DNA from: Clostridium_AM sp963780135
GTDB lineage: Bacteria > Bacillota > Clostridia > Clostridiales > Clostridiaceae
Length of the DNA: 64,000 nucleotides
Assembly: GCA_963780135.1 (NCBI GenBank)
Contig: CAWAAR010000003.1
Coordinates: forward strand, 1,116,001-1,180,000
Direction of reading: 5' to 3'
The first letter of the stretch is position 1; every line of letters starts with the position of its first letter. Below are positions 52,954 to 60,826 of this stretch, one piece after another. The notes beneath the pieces were generated by a model that was given only the letters and a program-made list of their open reading frames with translations, searched no databases and was not told where the DNA came from. A program made the translations under genes and the position numbers.

Positions 52954-54948
52954 ATGAGGACAAGTTTAAAGAATAAGTTAGGTTTAATGTTCTTTATATT
53001 CATAGCTGTTCCTCTTATTATTTTGGGAAGTTTTTCTTACATTAGAACTTCTAGTTTAATAAAAAGTACAATTGAACAGCAATTAGAGAATACTACAAAC
53101 CAAACAGCTAAATTAGTAAGTGGAAATATAAGTTCAGTAAGTAAGTATGTTGAAATGTTAAGTTTGGATAATAGGTTAGAAGGCATTATAAATGGTGATG
53201 AGAAGAATAGTCCCGATGTTTTTAACTATTTAGTACAATTACAAAAACAAAATAGCAGTCAAATTGAGCAGGTGTTAGTTACAAATTATTCTGGTAAAGA
53301 AATTATAAGTAATGAATCTCAAAAATCTGATATTGATTTAAGTGATCGCGATTATGTTAAAAACGCTTTAAAAGGAAATGAAACTGTAAGTGAAGTTATA
53401 GTATCTAAAAGCACAGGAAAGCCAGTGATAGCAATTGCTATGCCATTAAAGTCTAATGGTAAAGTTATAGGTACAGTAGCAGCTACCATTAAATTTGAGG
53501 AGATTTCAAAATATGCTTCAAAAGTTAAAATAGGTGATAATGGATATGCTTATATAATAGACAAAAATGGATTAATTGTTTATCATCCTAAAAGTGAAAA
53601 AGTGCTTAAAGAAAATATTTTAAGTATTAACAACGATGAGTTAAAAGCTTTATTTGATAAAGCTAAAGCAGGTCAAAGCTTCGAAGGTTACTATACTTAT
53701 GATGGGGCACGTAAATTTGTAAGATTTGTTCCAGTTAACAACTGGTTTGTGGCAGTAACAGCTGATTATAATGAGTATATGTCTCCTGCTGCAACTATCA
53801 AAAAGTTTACAATTATGATAACCATAATATCTATAATTATTGCAGTATTTTTATCATATATGCTTTCTATAAAAAATATAATAAATCCTATTAAAGAATT
53901 AGAAAGTTTAATGACTAAGGCTGGAAATGGTGATTTAACAGTAAGATCAGAAATAAGTACAAAAGATGAAATACAAACCTTAGGTGAATACTTTAATAAA
54001 ATGATTGAACATCAACATGATACGATACACAATGTTAGGGATGCATCAGAAAATTTAACAGCATCTTCAGAAGAATTAGCAGCTTCTAATGAAGAAATAA
54101 GTGCTACAACAGAAGGAATAGCTAAAACTATAGAGCAGGTTGCAGAAAATTCTCAGGTTCAAAGCAATTCGGTTGTAGAAGTATCATCAGTTTTAGTCCA
54201 GCTTTCAAGCTTGGTTCAAATATCTCAAAGCAGGGCGCTTACAGCTAAAAATAATTCTGATCATACTATGGATACGGCAGAGCAAGGAAGAAACAAAATT
54301 GAAGAAACAGTTGCTGCTATTGAAAATATTAGTAAAGCATCAACTGAAACTGAAGATACCTTGAAAGTAGTACAAGAGCTTTCTAAAAAGGTTAGTGGGA
54401 TTATTAGTACTATAAACAATATTTCATCTCAAACTAATCTATTAGCATTAAATGCGGCTATTGAAGCAGCAAGAGCTGGGGAACATGGAAAAGGATTTAC
54501 AGTAGTAGCAGAAGAAGTTCGTAAACTTTCAGAGGAAACTAGTGTTGGGGCAAATGAAATATCCTCATTAATAGTTGAAATGGTAACTGAAATAGGTAAA
54601 GCTGTAGAAACCATGAATTCAAGCAAAAGTGCGGTGGAAAATGGAGTAATCATAGTAAAAGATACAGATAAATCCTTTGTTAGTATTATAGATGCAGTAA
54701 AACAAATATCAAAGGACATAAAACAAATAGTAGATGTTACAAAAGATGAAGTAGCTACTTCTGATAAAATAATTAATCTTATTAATACAGTTGCAACTAT
54801 TACTGAAAATAATGCAGCTAGTAGTCAAGAGGTCGCTGCATCTGCTGAAGAACAAAATACAGCAATTGAAAATGTGGCAGCTAGTGCGGAGGAGTCCAGT
54901 GCATTAGCAATATCATTAAACAATCTTGTAGAAAAATTTATAATCTGA
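52954..54948 (+). CDS. Methyl-accepting chemotaxis protein with extracellular Cache domain
   Basis: About 664 residues: a membrane helix at 10-30, an extracytoplasmic double-Cache sensor (about 35-280, with DLSDRDYVKNALKG and GYAYIIDKNGLIVYHP), a second helix (about 285-310), HAMP (about 310-365), and a cytoplasmic signalling hairpin with the conserved tip NNISSQTNLLALNAAIEAAR and EEVRKLSEET. GGAGG precedes the ATG at 52954. It is the third gene of a partner-switching operon, between the RsbW-like and RsbV-like genes, with no CheA or CheW in view. Confidence 0.95.
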   Translation: MRTSLKNKLGLMFFIFIAVPLIILGSFSYIRTSSLIKSTIEQQLENTTNQTAKLVSGNISSVSKYVEMLSLDNRLEGIINGDEKNSPDVFNYLVQLQKQNSSQIEQVLVTNYSGKEIISNESQKSDIDLSDRDYVKNALKGNETVSEVIVSKSTGKPVIAIAMPLKSNGKVIGTVAATIKFEEISKYASKVKIGDNGYAYIIDKNGLIVYHPKSEKVLKENILSINNDELKALFDKAKAGQSFEGYYTYDGARKFVRFVPVNNWFVAVTADYNEYMSPAATIKKFTIMITIISIIIAVFLSYMLSIKNIINPIKELESLMTKAGNGDLTVRSEISTKDEIQTLGEYFNKMIEHQHDTIHNVRDASENLTASSEELAASNEEISATTEGIAKTIEQVAENSQVQSNSVVEVSSVLVQLSSLVQISQSRALTAKNNSDHTMDTAEQGRNKIEETVAAIENISKASTETEDTLKVVQELSKKVSGIISTINNISSQTNLLALNAAIEAARAGEHGKGFTVVAEEVRKLSEETSVGANEISSLIVEMVTEIGKAVETMNSSKSAVENGVIIVKDTDKSFVSIIDAVKQISKDIKQIVDVTKDEVATSDKIINLINTVATITENNAASSQEVAASAEEQNTAIENVAASAEESSALAISLNNLVEKFII

Positions 54949-54958
54949 GGTGATTTAA

Positions 54959-55240
54959 ATGAGTGAATTAAATATTGAAATACCAGAAAATTTTGCTGTA
55001 GATGAAGCAGATGAACTTAGAGAAAAACTTAATTATTTAATGAATAGTGGAGAAAAAAACTTCGTACTAAATTTTAAAAAATGCACTTTTATTGATAGTA
55101 CAGGTCTTGGAGTTTTAGTGTCAGTCTATAAAAAGTGTAAGAATGTAAATGGTAGTTTTAAACTCTATTCAATTAATGAAGAAGTTATGAAAATTTTTAG
55201 TATGACTAGGTTAGATAAGATATTTGAAATATACAAATAA
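54959..55240 (+). CDS. STAS anti-sigma factor antagonist, RsbV/SpoIIAA-like
   Basis: 93 residues. KKCTFIDSTGLGVLVS carries the phosphorylatable serine (Ser47) of the DSxGLG motif. It should be phosphorylated by the RsbW-like kinase and dephosphorylated by the PP2C phosphatase, both in the same operon, and in its unphosphorylated form bind the kinase. It starts 10 bp after the chemoreceptor gene, with GAGGTG as ribosome binding site. Confidence 0.94.
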   Translation: MSELNIEIPENFAVDEADELREKLNYLMNSGEKNFVLNFKKCTFIDSTGLGVLVSVYKKCKNVNGSFKLYSINEEVMKIFSMTRLDKIFEIYK

Positions 55241-55259
55241 GTATTTATATATGAAAAAA

Positions 55260-55296
55260 ATTACTACGAAAATTATTTCGTAGTAATTTTTGTTTT
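55260..55296. terminator. Bidirectional terminator between the partner-switching operon and queT
   Basis: ATTACTACGAAA (55260-55271) pairs perfectly with TTTCGTAGTAAT (55276-55287), with TTTTTGTTTT after it on the plus strand and an A-rich run before it (a T-run for the minus strand). Confidence 0.9.
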
Positions 55297-55321
55297 AAAT
55301 TGGATTTCTATGATATAATTT

Positions 55322-55792
55322 TTATCTGTATTTTAATACATTTAGAACATCTTTTCTTTTTAACAATAATTTAAATAGAGGATAGCCTATGCATGTTACA
55401 ACAACAAATTCTCCTAAACAAACGTATAATGTAGATATCCAAAATGGTTGGTGCAAAACAAAATAAAGTTCAGCACCTACAAATACACAGTTTATAGTAG
55501 GCCATAGTGTAGCAATAAATAAGCTCTTGGTTTTACTTATCATATAAACGCTAATAAGTGTAGCCGTAGTCCCAACAAGTACATCAATAATGCCTAGAGG
55601 ACTGTATATGTTTGATAAAGCACATCCTAGAACTAAACCTGGAATGTACAGAGGATCTATAAATGCTAAGAGAGTCATAACTTCAGAAAATCTAAATTGA
55701 ACAGCTCCATAGCTTAAAGGGGCAATAGCCATGGTGAATGCGGCATAAAGAGCTGCTGTTATAGCTATCTTAACTAATTTTTTAATATTCAT
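55322..55792 (-). CDS. queT: QueT family transporter of a queuosine precursor
   Basis: 156 residues, about five membrane helices. AQFRFSEVMTLLAFIDP-like text (here AVQFRFSEVMTLLAFIDP) and ALSNIYSPLGIIDVLVGTTAT are the signature of QueT, an ECF S component for preQ1/queuine-type bases. The ATG at 55792 has GGAGG eight bases upstream; a longer frame overlaps the preceding gene. It is translated from the same mRNA as the radical SAM gene, which begins behind a preQ1 riboswitch. That supports the substrate assignment. Confidence 0.93.
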   Translation of the reverse strand: MNIKKLVKIAITAALYAAFTMAIAPLSYGAVQFRFSEVMTLLAFIDPLYIPGLVLGCALSNIYSPLGIIDVLVGTTATLISVYMISKTKSLFIATLWPTINCVFVGAELYFVLHQPFWISTLYVCLGEFVVVTCIGYPLFKLLLKRKDVLNVLKYR

Positions 55793-56486
55793 TTTCATTA
55801 CCTCCAACTCCAAAATCAGTATTATTCCAAAGCACCTCTACATTAGCATTAGCTTCAAGAAAACTATAAGTTTCTTTAAACCATTTAATTAATGCTTCAT
55901 CTCTTTTAAGAGGTGTAGAATTTTCCACATAAAGGTTTACGCAACCATACTGAAAATAATTTAAGAGGTAGTCTATGTCCATTTTTATCATATCTTTAGT
56001 TTGACCTTTAATTCCTACCATAAGACAAATAGAATTAAAGTAGTTTGCAACTTCCTTAGGGTCAGAAAATACTGCTCCTTTTTTTAGAACTTCATTCCTA
56101 AAATGAGTATCAAAAGTTTCAATACCGCATTTAAAAATAATAGGAACATTAAAGAATTGTTCCATTTCTTTAAGTCTGTCTCTATAAATCCAGTGGCTTT
56201 CTAAGAATAGTTTTTTTATACCTTTAGAATGTACTATATCTTTTATGTGCTGCAAAGTTTCTTTAGGTAGTTCAAAACAGCTTCCCGAATTTATAACTTC
56301 TAGAACTTCATATTTGCCGGTAACATTTTGGAGAATTTCCTTATTGAAGTTTACATTGAATTGTGTGTCACTACTGTTATCTTCAATATAATCACAGAAG
56401 GTACACCTTCCCCATATGCAGGGAGAAGCTTTTAATAAGACTATTTCTCGCGCGTTTTTATTATCTATAACACTGTAACGAATCAT
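55782..56486 (-). CDS. Radical SAM protein, probable queuine lyase (QueL-like)
   Basis: 234 residues. PCIWGRCTFCDY near the N-terminus gives a CX4CX2C cluster site (Cys23, Cys28, Cys31), unlike the CX3CX2C of most radical SAM enzymes. EVINSGSCFELPKETL, LFLESHWIYRDRL and FKCGIETFDTHFRNEV follow as barrel strands. In Clostridioides difficile a radical SAM queuine lyase, QueL, converts salvaged queuine to preQ1. The size, the overlapping queT and the preQ1 riboswitch upstream all fit that role. The function is inferred from context. GGAGG is nine bases before the ATG at 56486. Confidence 0.75.
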   Translation of the reverse strand: MIRYSVIDNKNAREIVLLKASPCIWGRCTFCDYIEDNSSDTQFNVNFNKEILQNVTGKYEVLEVINSGSCFELPKETLQHIKDIVHSKGIKKLFLESHWIYRDRLKEMEQFFNVPIIFKCGIETFDTHFRNEVLKKGAVFSDPKEVANYFNSICLMVGIKGQTKDMIKMDIDYLLNYFQYGCVNLYVENSTPLKRDEALIKWFKETYSFLEANANVEVLWNNTDFGVGGNENEY

Positions 56487-56495
56487 GTATATTTT

Positions 56496-56546
56496 CCTCC
56501 TTGTTTTGTTATTTTAAGAAGTGGTTAGACAAGGAACACCTCTTTA
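56496..56546 (-). promoter_or_regulatory. preQ1-I riboswitch
   Basis: Minus strand: AAAGAGGTGTTCCTTGTC, TAACCACTTCTTAAAATAAC, then AAAACAAGGAGG. Stem P1 is AAGAGGTG with CCACTTCTT (G-U pairs allowed). The loop CCTTG can pair with CAAGG in the A-rich tail, giving the H-type pseudoknot of class I preQ1 aptamers. AACAAAACAAGGAGG nearly equals the tail of the Thermoanaerobacter tengcongensis switch. Pairing covers the GGAGG of the radical SAM gene, so control is translational. A TATAAT -10 box lies at 56559-56564. Confidence 0.85.
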
Positions 56547-56595
56547 AAAACCTTAAATATTATAGCATAAAAATAACTATATATCCATAAAAATT

Positions 56596-57063
56596 TTAAT
56601 TCCAAATTTTTTCAAGTATATTAATATGTTTAGATTTATTGCTAATCATATCAGATAATATTTTGTAGGTTTTTGTGTCTATATCACTGCTGTTTTTTAC
56701 AGATCTACCTTGCAAATCAATAAGTAAAGAATACACATCCTTTTGAAAATCAAGTGAAAATTTTAAATAACCTCTAACATTGACAACTTCTGTTACATAA
56801 ACCTTGGCATTAAATTCATTTATTAAAAAGGACATTTTATCATATACTCCAAAATCAATTTCTTCAAAGTTTAGATTAGCCAATTCTTTTTTTAGGCTTT
56901 CGTAGTATTGAATATTTTTATCTACTTCTTGGATTAAAACTTTTGACATTATTTTTATTGATGGAATATTACATTTTTCTTTTCCTATGTTTTCATACAT
57001 AGTTTTTTCCTTAATTGAAATACTTATAGATTTGTTAATTAAATCTATAACATTATATCCCAT
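56596..57063 (-). CDS. Small helical cytoplasmic protein of unknown function
   Basis: 155 residues, no membrane helix. Largely helical, with heptad-like spacing (IMSKVLIQEVDKNIQYYESL, KKELANLNFEEIDFGVYDKM). It resembles ferritin-like or four-helix clostridial proteins, but no metal-ligand pattern is clear. The ATG at 57063 has AAGGTGGT upstream. It stands alone, separated from the queuosine pair by the riboswitch promoter, and no link to that pathway is seen. Confidence 0.6.
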   Translation of the reverse strand: MGYNVIDLINKSISISIKEKTMYENIGKEKCNIPSIKIMSKVLIQEVDKNIQYYESLKKELANLNFEEIDFGVYDKMSFLINEFNAKVYVTEVVNVRGYLKFSLDFQKDVYSLLIDLQGRSVKNSSDIDTKTYKILSDMISNKSKHINILEKIWN

Positions 57064-57271
57064 AGTAATACCACCTTAAAATTTAATATTTTTTATTCAC
57101 TTAAAATTAATATGTAGTTTATATATATTAATTATACATCTTATACAACATGTATTGGTAAAAATATTTTATACTTATTTTAAATTGGTACCATTTATTT
57201 GTAAATTATGTGTATATATGAGCATAATAAATTTATGTTATAATGGATTTATTATATTGGGGGATAATTAT

Positions 57272-58123
57272 ATGAATACTAAAAATAAAAGTTTAATTGA
57301 AATACATTTTGCAGTTTTATTATTTGGATTATCTGGTTTATTTGGAAAGTTAATAGAGCTGCCGTCTCTTATCATTGTCTTAGGTAGAGTTTTCTTTTCC
57401 AGTATTTTTTTAGTGACTATACTACTTATTTCTAAAAAAAATATTAAGTTAAAACAAAGAAAAGATTATTTCTATTTAATTATAATGGGAGTAATTTTAG
57501 CTATTCACTGGAGTGCATTTTATAAATCAATCCAAGTGTCTACAGTAGCAATAGGATTACTTACCTTTTCAACTTTTCCTGTATTCGTAACATTTTTGGA
57601 GCCATACTTTTTTAAAGAAAGGTTATCACTAAAGGATGTATTTGCAGCAGTGGTTGCGTTTATTGGCATAGTACTTGTCATACCTAAGTTTGAATTAGGC
57701 AATACTATAACGCAAGGTGTTATATGGGGAATATTTTCAGGTTTTACTTATGCGATTCTTTCTATGCTAAATAAGAAATGTGTACAAGATTATTCAGGAT
57801 CAGTTATTTGTTTTTATGAACAATTAATAGCAACTATAGTTTTATTACCATTTTATTTTGTAGTAAAACCTATATTTAACACAAAAGATATATTGTTATT
57901 AATTTTATTAGGCGTAATTTTTACTGCTACTGCACATTCACTATTTATTAGTGGTCTTAAAAATGTAAAGACACAAACAGCAGGCATAATTTCAAGCCTT
58001 GAACCAGTATATGGTATTATATTTGCTGTTTTCTTTCTAAATGAAATACCTAACTTTCGGGAAATATTAGGTGGTATACTCATTTTGGTTACAGTAATTT
58101 ATTCAACTATAAAATCAAGTTAA
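57272..58123 (+). CDS. EamA/DMT family permease
   Basis: About 283 residues with ten hydrophobic segments and the two-fold EamA repeat (LIEIHFAVLLFGLSGLFGKL and WGIFSGFTYAILSMLNKKC). Such proteins move metabolites, often amino acids or drugs; the substrate is unknown. The ATG at 57272 follows TTGGGGGAT; a frame reaching 57155 adds 39 residues but lacks a ribosome binding site there. Single gene, ends at a strong hairpin. Confidence 0.9.
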   Translation: MNTKNKSLIEIHFAVLLFGLSGLFGKLIELPSLIIVLGRVFFSSIFLVTILLISKKNIKLKQRKDYFYLIIMGVILAIHWSAFYKSIQVSTVAIGLLTFSTFPVFVTFLEPYFFKERLSLKDVFAAVVAFIGIVLVIPKFELGNTITQGVIWGIFSGFTYAILSMLNKKCVQDYSGSVICFYEQLIATIVLLPFYFVVKPIFNTKDILLLILLGVIFTATAHSLFISGLKNVKTQTAGIISSLEPVYGIIFAVFFLNEIPNFREILGGILILVTVIYSTIKSS

Positions 58124-58152
58124 AAAACAAAAGATTATATATAATATAAATG

Positions 58153-58187
58153 GGGTTGTTACACTAATTAATTAGTGCAACAGCTCC
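58153..58187. terminator. Terminator between convergent EamA and TetR genes
   Basis: GTTGTTACACTAATT pairs with AATTAGTGCAACAGC (58156-58184), nearly perfect, with T-rich flank TTTATTTATG. Confidence 0.75.
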
Positions 58188-58189
58188 AT

Positions 58190-58789
58190 TTATTTATGTT
58201 GAATGGACTTAAGCAATAATTCAACATAATCATATCTAATATTTTTATCTTTATAATTTAAATTGCTAATATTTTCTGTTTTATTATTTAATAATACAGG
58301 AAAAATCAAGCTGCTAATAATTTGTAATGCTATCATATGCAAATGATTATCGTCTTTAATCCCTGTCAATTCTTCTAAAGTATCTCTTACACTTTTAATT
58401 CCTTCTTGCTGAAGAAATTTCATATATTCAGGTTCAATTCCTTCATTATATGTAAGTTTACTAACAAAGTTTCTAAATACATCTGGATATTCTATACTAA
58501 CATCTGAATAACTTCTAAGAAAACTCCTCATCCTCTCTACTGGAATTAGTTGTTTGTCATCAAGAATTTTAAAAGAAGTTATAAACTTACTAGTAAGACA
58601 TTTTAGTGCTTCGTTAATAACATTGTCTTTTGATCCAAAATGATAATTAATAGATGCTATATTAACATCAGCAACTGCTGCAATTTTTCTTATGGTAACG
58701 TTTTGAAATCCTTCTTTTCCAATAATATAAAGTGTTGAATTTAATATTCTATCCTTTGCATTTGGAATATCTTTAAAGTTATTTTTCAT
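58190..58789 (-). CDS. TetR family regulator of the divergent efflux operon
   Basis: About 199 residues. HTH at about 12-58 (DRILNSTLYIIGKEGFQNV, TIRKIAAVADVNIASINYHF). The start at 58789 follows AGGAGG; the longer frame to 58816 overlaps it. Its promoter (TTGACA at 58863-58868 and TACCAT at 58840-58845 on the minus strand, 17 bp apart) is followed by AACGTACGTTTTAAACGTTG. GTTTAAA motifs also lie in the divergent efflux promoter, so it probably represses both. The inducer is unknown. Confidence 0.9.
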   Translation of the reverse strand: MKNNFKDIPNAKDRILNSTLYIIGKEGFQNVTIRKIAAVADVNIASINYHFGSKDNVINEALKCLTSKFITSFKILDDKQLIPVERMRSFLRSYSDVSIEYPDVFRNFVSKLTYNEGIEPEYMKFLQQEGIKSVRDTLEELTGIKDDNHLHMIALQIISSLIFPVLLNNKTENISNLNYKDKNIRYDYVELLLKSIQHK

Positions 58790-58813
58790 ATAAATTCCTC
58801 CTATATTCATAAA

Positions 58814-59067
58814 CAACGTTTAAAACGTACGTTAATACTATGGTACTGATTTATATATTTTTTGTCAATAAAAAAAAGTTTCATATAAATAAATTTTTAT
58901 TAATTTATACAGGGTTGAAATTCGTTTATTAAGGATTTACATAGGATTTTCTAAGGCCTAAATCAATTCGTTTTTTTATATAGTAGATTTTTAAAATAAA
59001 ATTATATTGACAAATAATAAAGAAAATATTACTATTTGTTTAAACAGTGTTTAAAACATAGTTTAAA
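58814..59067. promoter_or_regulatory. Divergent promoters with GTTTAAA-type operator clusters
   Basis: Minus: TTGACA/TACCAT with ACGTTTAAAACGTACGTT (58816-58833) right after it. Plus: TTGACA (59007-59012), 17 bp, TACTAT (59030-59035), then three GTTTAAA units in 59038-59066, including the palindrome GTTTAAAC. Shared motifs beside both start regions are likely TetR sites. Confidence 0.75.
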
Positions 59068-59154
59068 TAAATGCTTTGAAAAAATAGTAATTAATTTATT
59101 GTTTTGATAATGTTAAGATTAAAAATTTTATTAATAAGAGGGGGAAATATATTT

Positions 59155-60153
59155 ATGTTAAGGCAAGAAAAAATGAAAAAATTAATACCATTACCATTAA
59201 CACTTCTAATATTGTTTACTGGATGCTCATCAAGTGAAAATAATTCTAAACAGACAATTAAAAATCAAACTCAATTTGAAGATGTATATATTTTAAGTGG
59301 GAAGGTTCAAGCAAATAATTCAGCTAATGTATCATCTCAAATTAATGCAAAAGTAACTGAAATTAAGGTTGATGTGGGTGTTAAAGTAAATGCTGGAGAT
59401 CCCATTATTTATTTAGATAGCAAGGATATTCAATCTCAAGTGAATCAAGCTGAGGCTGGTGTTGCGGCTAGTAAAGCCAATTTAGATAAAGTTAAATCAG
59501 GTACAAGAGCAGAAACAATTGCTGCTCAAAGAGCCCTTGTGGATGGAGATAAAACAACTTATGATATTGCTCAAAAAAATTATGACCGTCAAAAACAATT
59601 GTTGAAAGGTGGTAATACTGCTGAAGTAAACCTTGAACAAGCACAGCAGACACTTTCTGGCGCAAAATCTAAATATGATGCAGATGTGCAAAATCTTACT
59701 TCTATGAAAAATGGGGCGACAGCAAGTGATATAAATGCATCAGAAGCCCTTGTAAAACAATCTCAAGCTACTGCAGAAATTCAAAAAACTTCGTTGACTC
59801 ACACAGTTATTACAGCGCCAATATCAGGAACAGTTACTGTAAAAAATATAAATGAAGGTGAAATGTCAGGTGTTGGTCAATCCCTTATTACAATAGTAAA
59901 TAATAATGAATTTCATGTAGATAGTTATTCACCAGAGGAATTACTTCCTAAGTTAAAAGTTGGTCAGCAAGTTAATGTAAAAGTATCTGAATTTCAAGAT
60001 AAAGTATTTCAAGGAGAAATATCTACAATAAATGCACAGATAGATTCTCGTAATAAAAATGCTTTAGTTAAAATAACCCTTAAAGACGGCAGTGACATTT
60101 TAAAACCAGGAATGTTTGCAGAAATAGGCTTAAAAAACAAGGTAGGTGAATAA
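59155..60153 (+). CDS. HlyD-type membrane fusion lipoprotein
   Basis: About 332 residues. A lipoprotein signal ends in LLILFTGC (Cys near 24). Then comes a barrel-sandwich half (VSSQINAKVTEIKVDVG), a long alpha-helical hairpin (about 90-205, KSGTRAETIAAQRALV, YDRQKQLLKGGNTAEVNLEQ) and the second half plus beta-barrel (ITAPISGTVTVKNINEGEMS). It bridges an exporter to the wall side. The ATG at 59155 follows AGAGGGGG. First gene of an operon with an EmrA-like protein and an EmrB-like MFS pump. Confidence 0.92.
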   Translation: MLRQEKMKKLIPLPLTLLILFTGCSSSENNSKQTIKNQTQFEDVYILSGKVQANNSANVSSQINAKVTEIKVDVGVKVNAGDPIIYLDSKDIQSQVNQAEAGVAASKANLDKVKSGTRAETIAAQRALVDGDKTTYDIAQKNYDRQKQLLKGGNTAEVNLEQAQQTLSGAKSKYDADVQNLTSMKNGATASDINASEALVKQSQATAEIQKTSLTHTVITAPISGTVTVKNINEGEMSGVGQSLITIVNNNEFHVDSYSPEELLPKLKVGQQVNVKVSEFQDKVFQGEISTINAQIDSRNKNALVKITLKDGSDILKPGMFAEIGLKNKVGE

Positions 60154-60156
60154 ATT

Positions 60157-60810
60157 ATGAAATCAAATAAAAAGATGTTAATAATTCCAGTATTCTTATT
60201 GATGCTGTTAGCTGTAGGAGGAATAGTTGGATACTACTGGTATAATTCTACTTATTTCGTTTCAACAGATGATTCAACAATTCAAGGTGACTTAATAAAA
60301 GTAACGCCCCAAATTTCAGGTAAGCTTTTAGAAATAAATATTAAGGATGGTCAGTATGTACAAAAAGATCAAATAATTGCAAGACAAGATATGGGTACTT
60401 TACCTGATACAAGTATGGATTCTTCTATCTTAAGAGCCCCTATTAATGGAATTGTGCTTAAGAAACAAGGAAATGTTGGAGAGATAGTAACGATAGGACA
60501 GCCTCTTGCTATAATGGTAGATCCATCTAATCTTTATATAAATGCTAATATAGATGAAACAAAACTAAAGAAGGTGAAAATTGGACAAAGTGTTGATATC
60601 ACTGTGGATGAATATGATGGTTTAAAGTTTACTGGTAAAGTTACTACTATAGGTGACTATGCTAATTCTGCGTTGGCTACTATTCCTACATCAAATAGTG
60701 GAACTTTCACAAAAGTTGTACAGAAAGTTCCTGTAAAAATATCACTGCTAAAAAATAATTACAGACTAATACCTGGAACAAATACTATTGTTAAAATCCA
60801 CATTAAATGA
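60157..60810 (+). CDS. EmrA-like membrane fusion protein without coiled-coil hairpin
   Basis: 217 residues. One N-terminal membrane helix (MLIIPVFLLMLLAVGGIVGY) and YFVSTDDSTIQGDLIKVTPQ, the usual EmrA opening, followed directly by the second lipoyl half (SILRAPINGIVLKKQGNVGE) and a beta-barrel. The helical hairpin that normally separates the halves is nearly absent, so the protein is much shorter than EmrA (about 390). The preceding gene, 3 bp upstream, has that hairpin. The two may act together around one MFS pump. Confidence 0.9.
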   Translation: MKSNKKMLIIPVFLLMLLAVGGIVGYYWYNSTYFVSTDDSTIQGDLIKVTPQISGKLLEINIKDGQYVQKDQIIARQDMGTLPDTSMDSSILRAPINGIVLKKQGNVGEIVTIGQPLAIMVDPSNLYINANIDETKLKKVKIGQSVDITVDEYDGLKFTGKVTTIGDYANSALATIPTSNSGTFTKVVQKVPVKISLLKNNYRLIPGTNTIVKIHIK

Positions 60811-60826
60811 AAAGAGGTGAGTTTTA

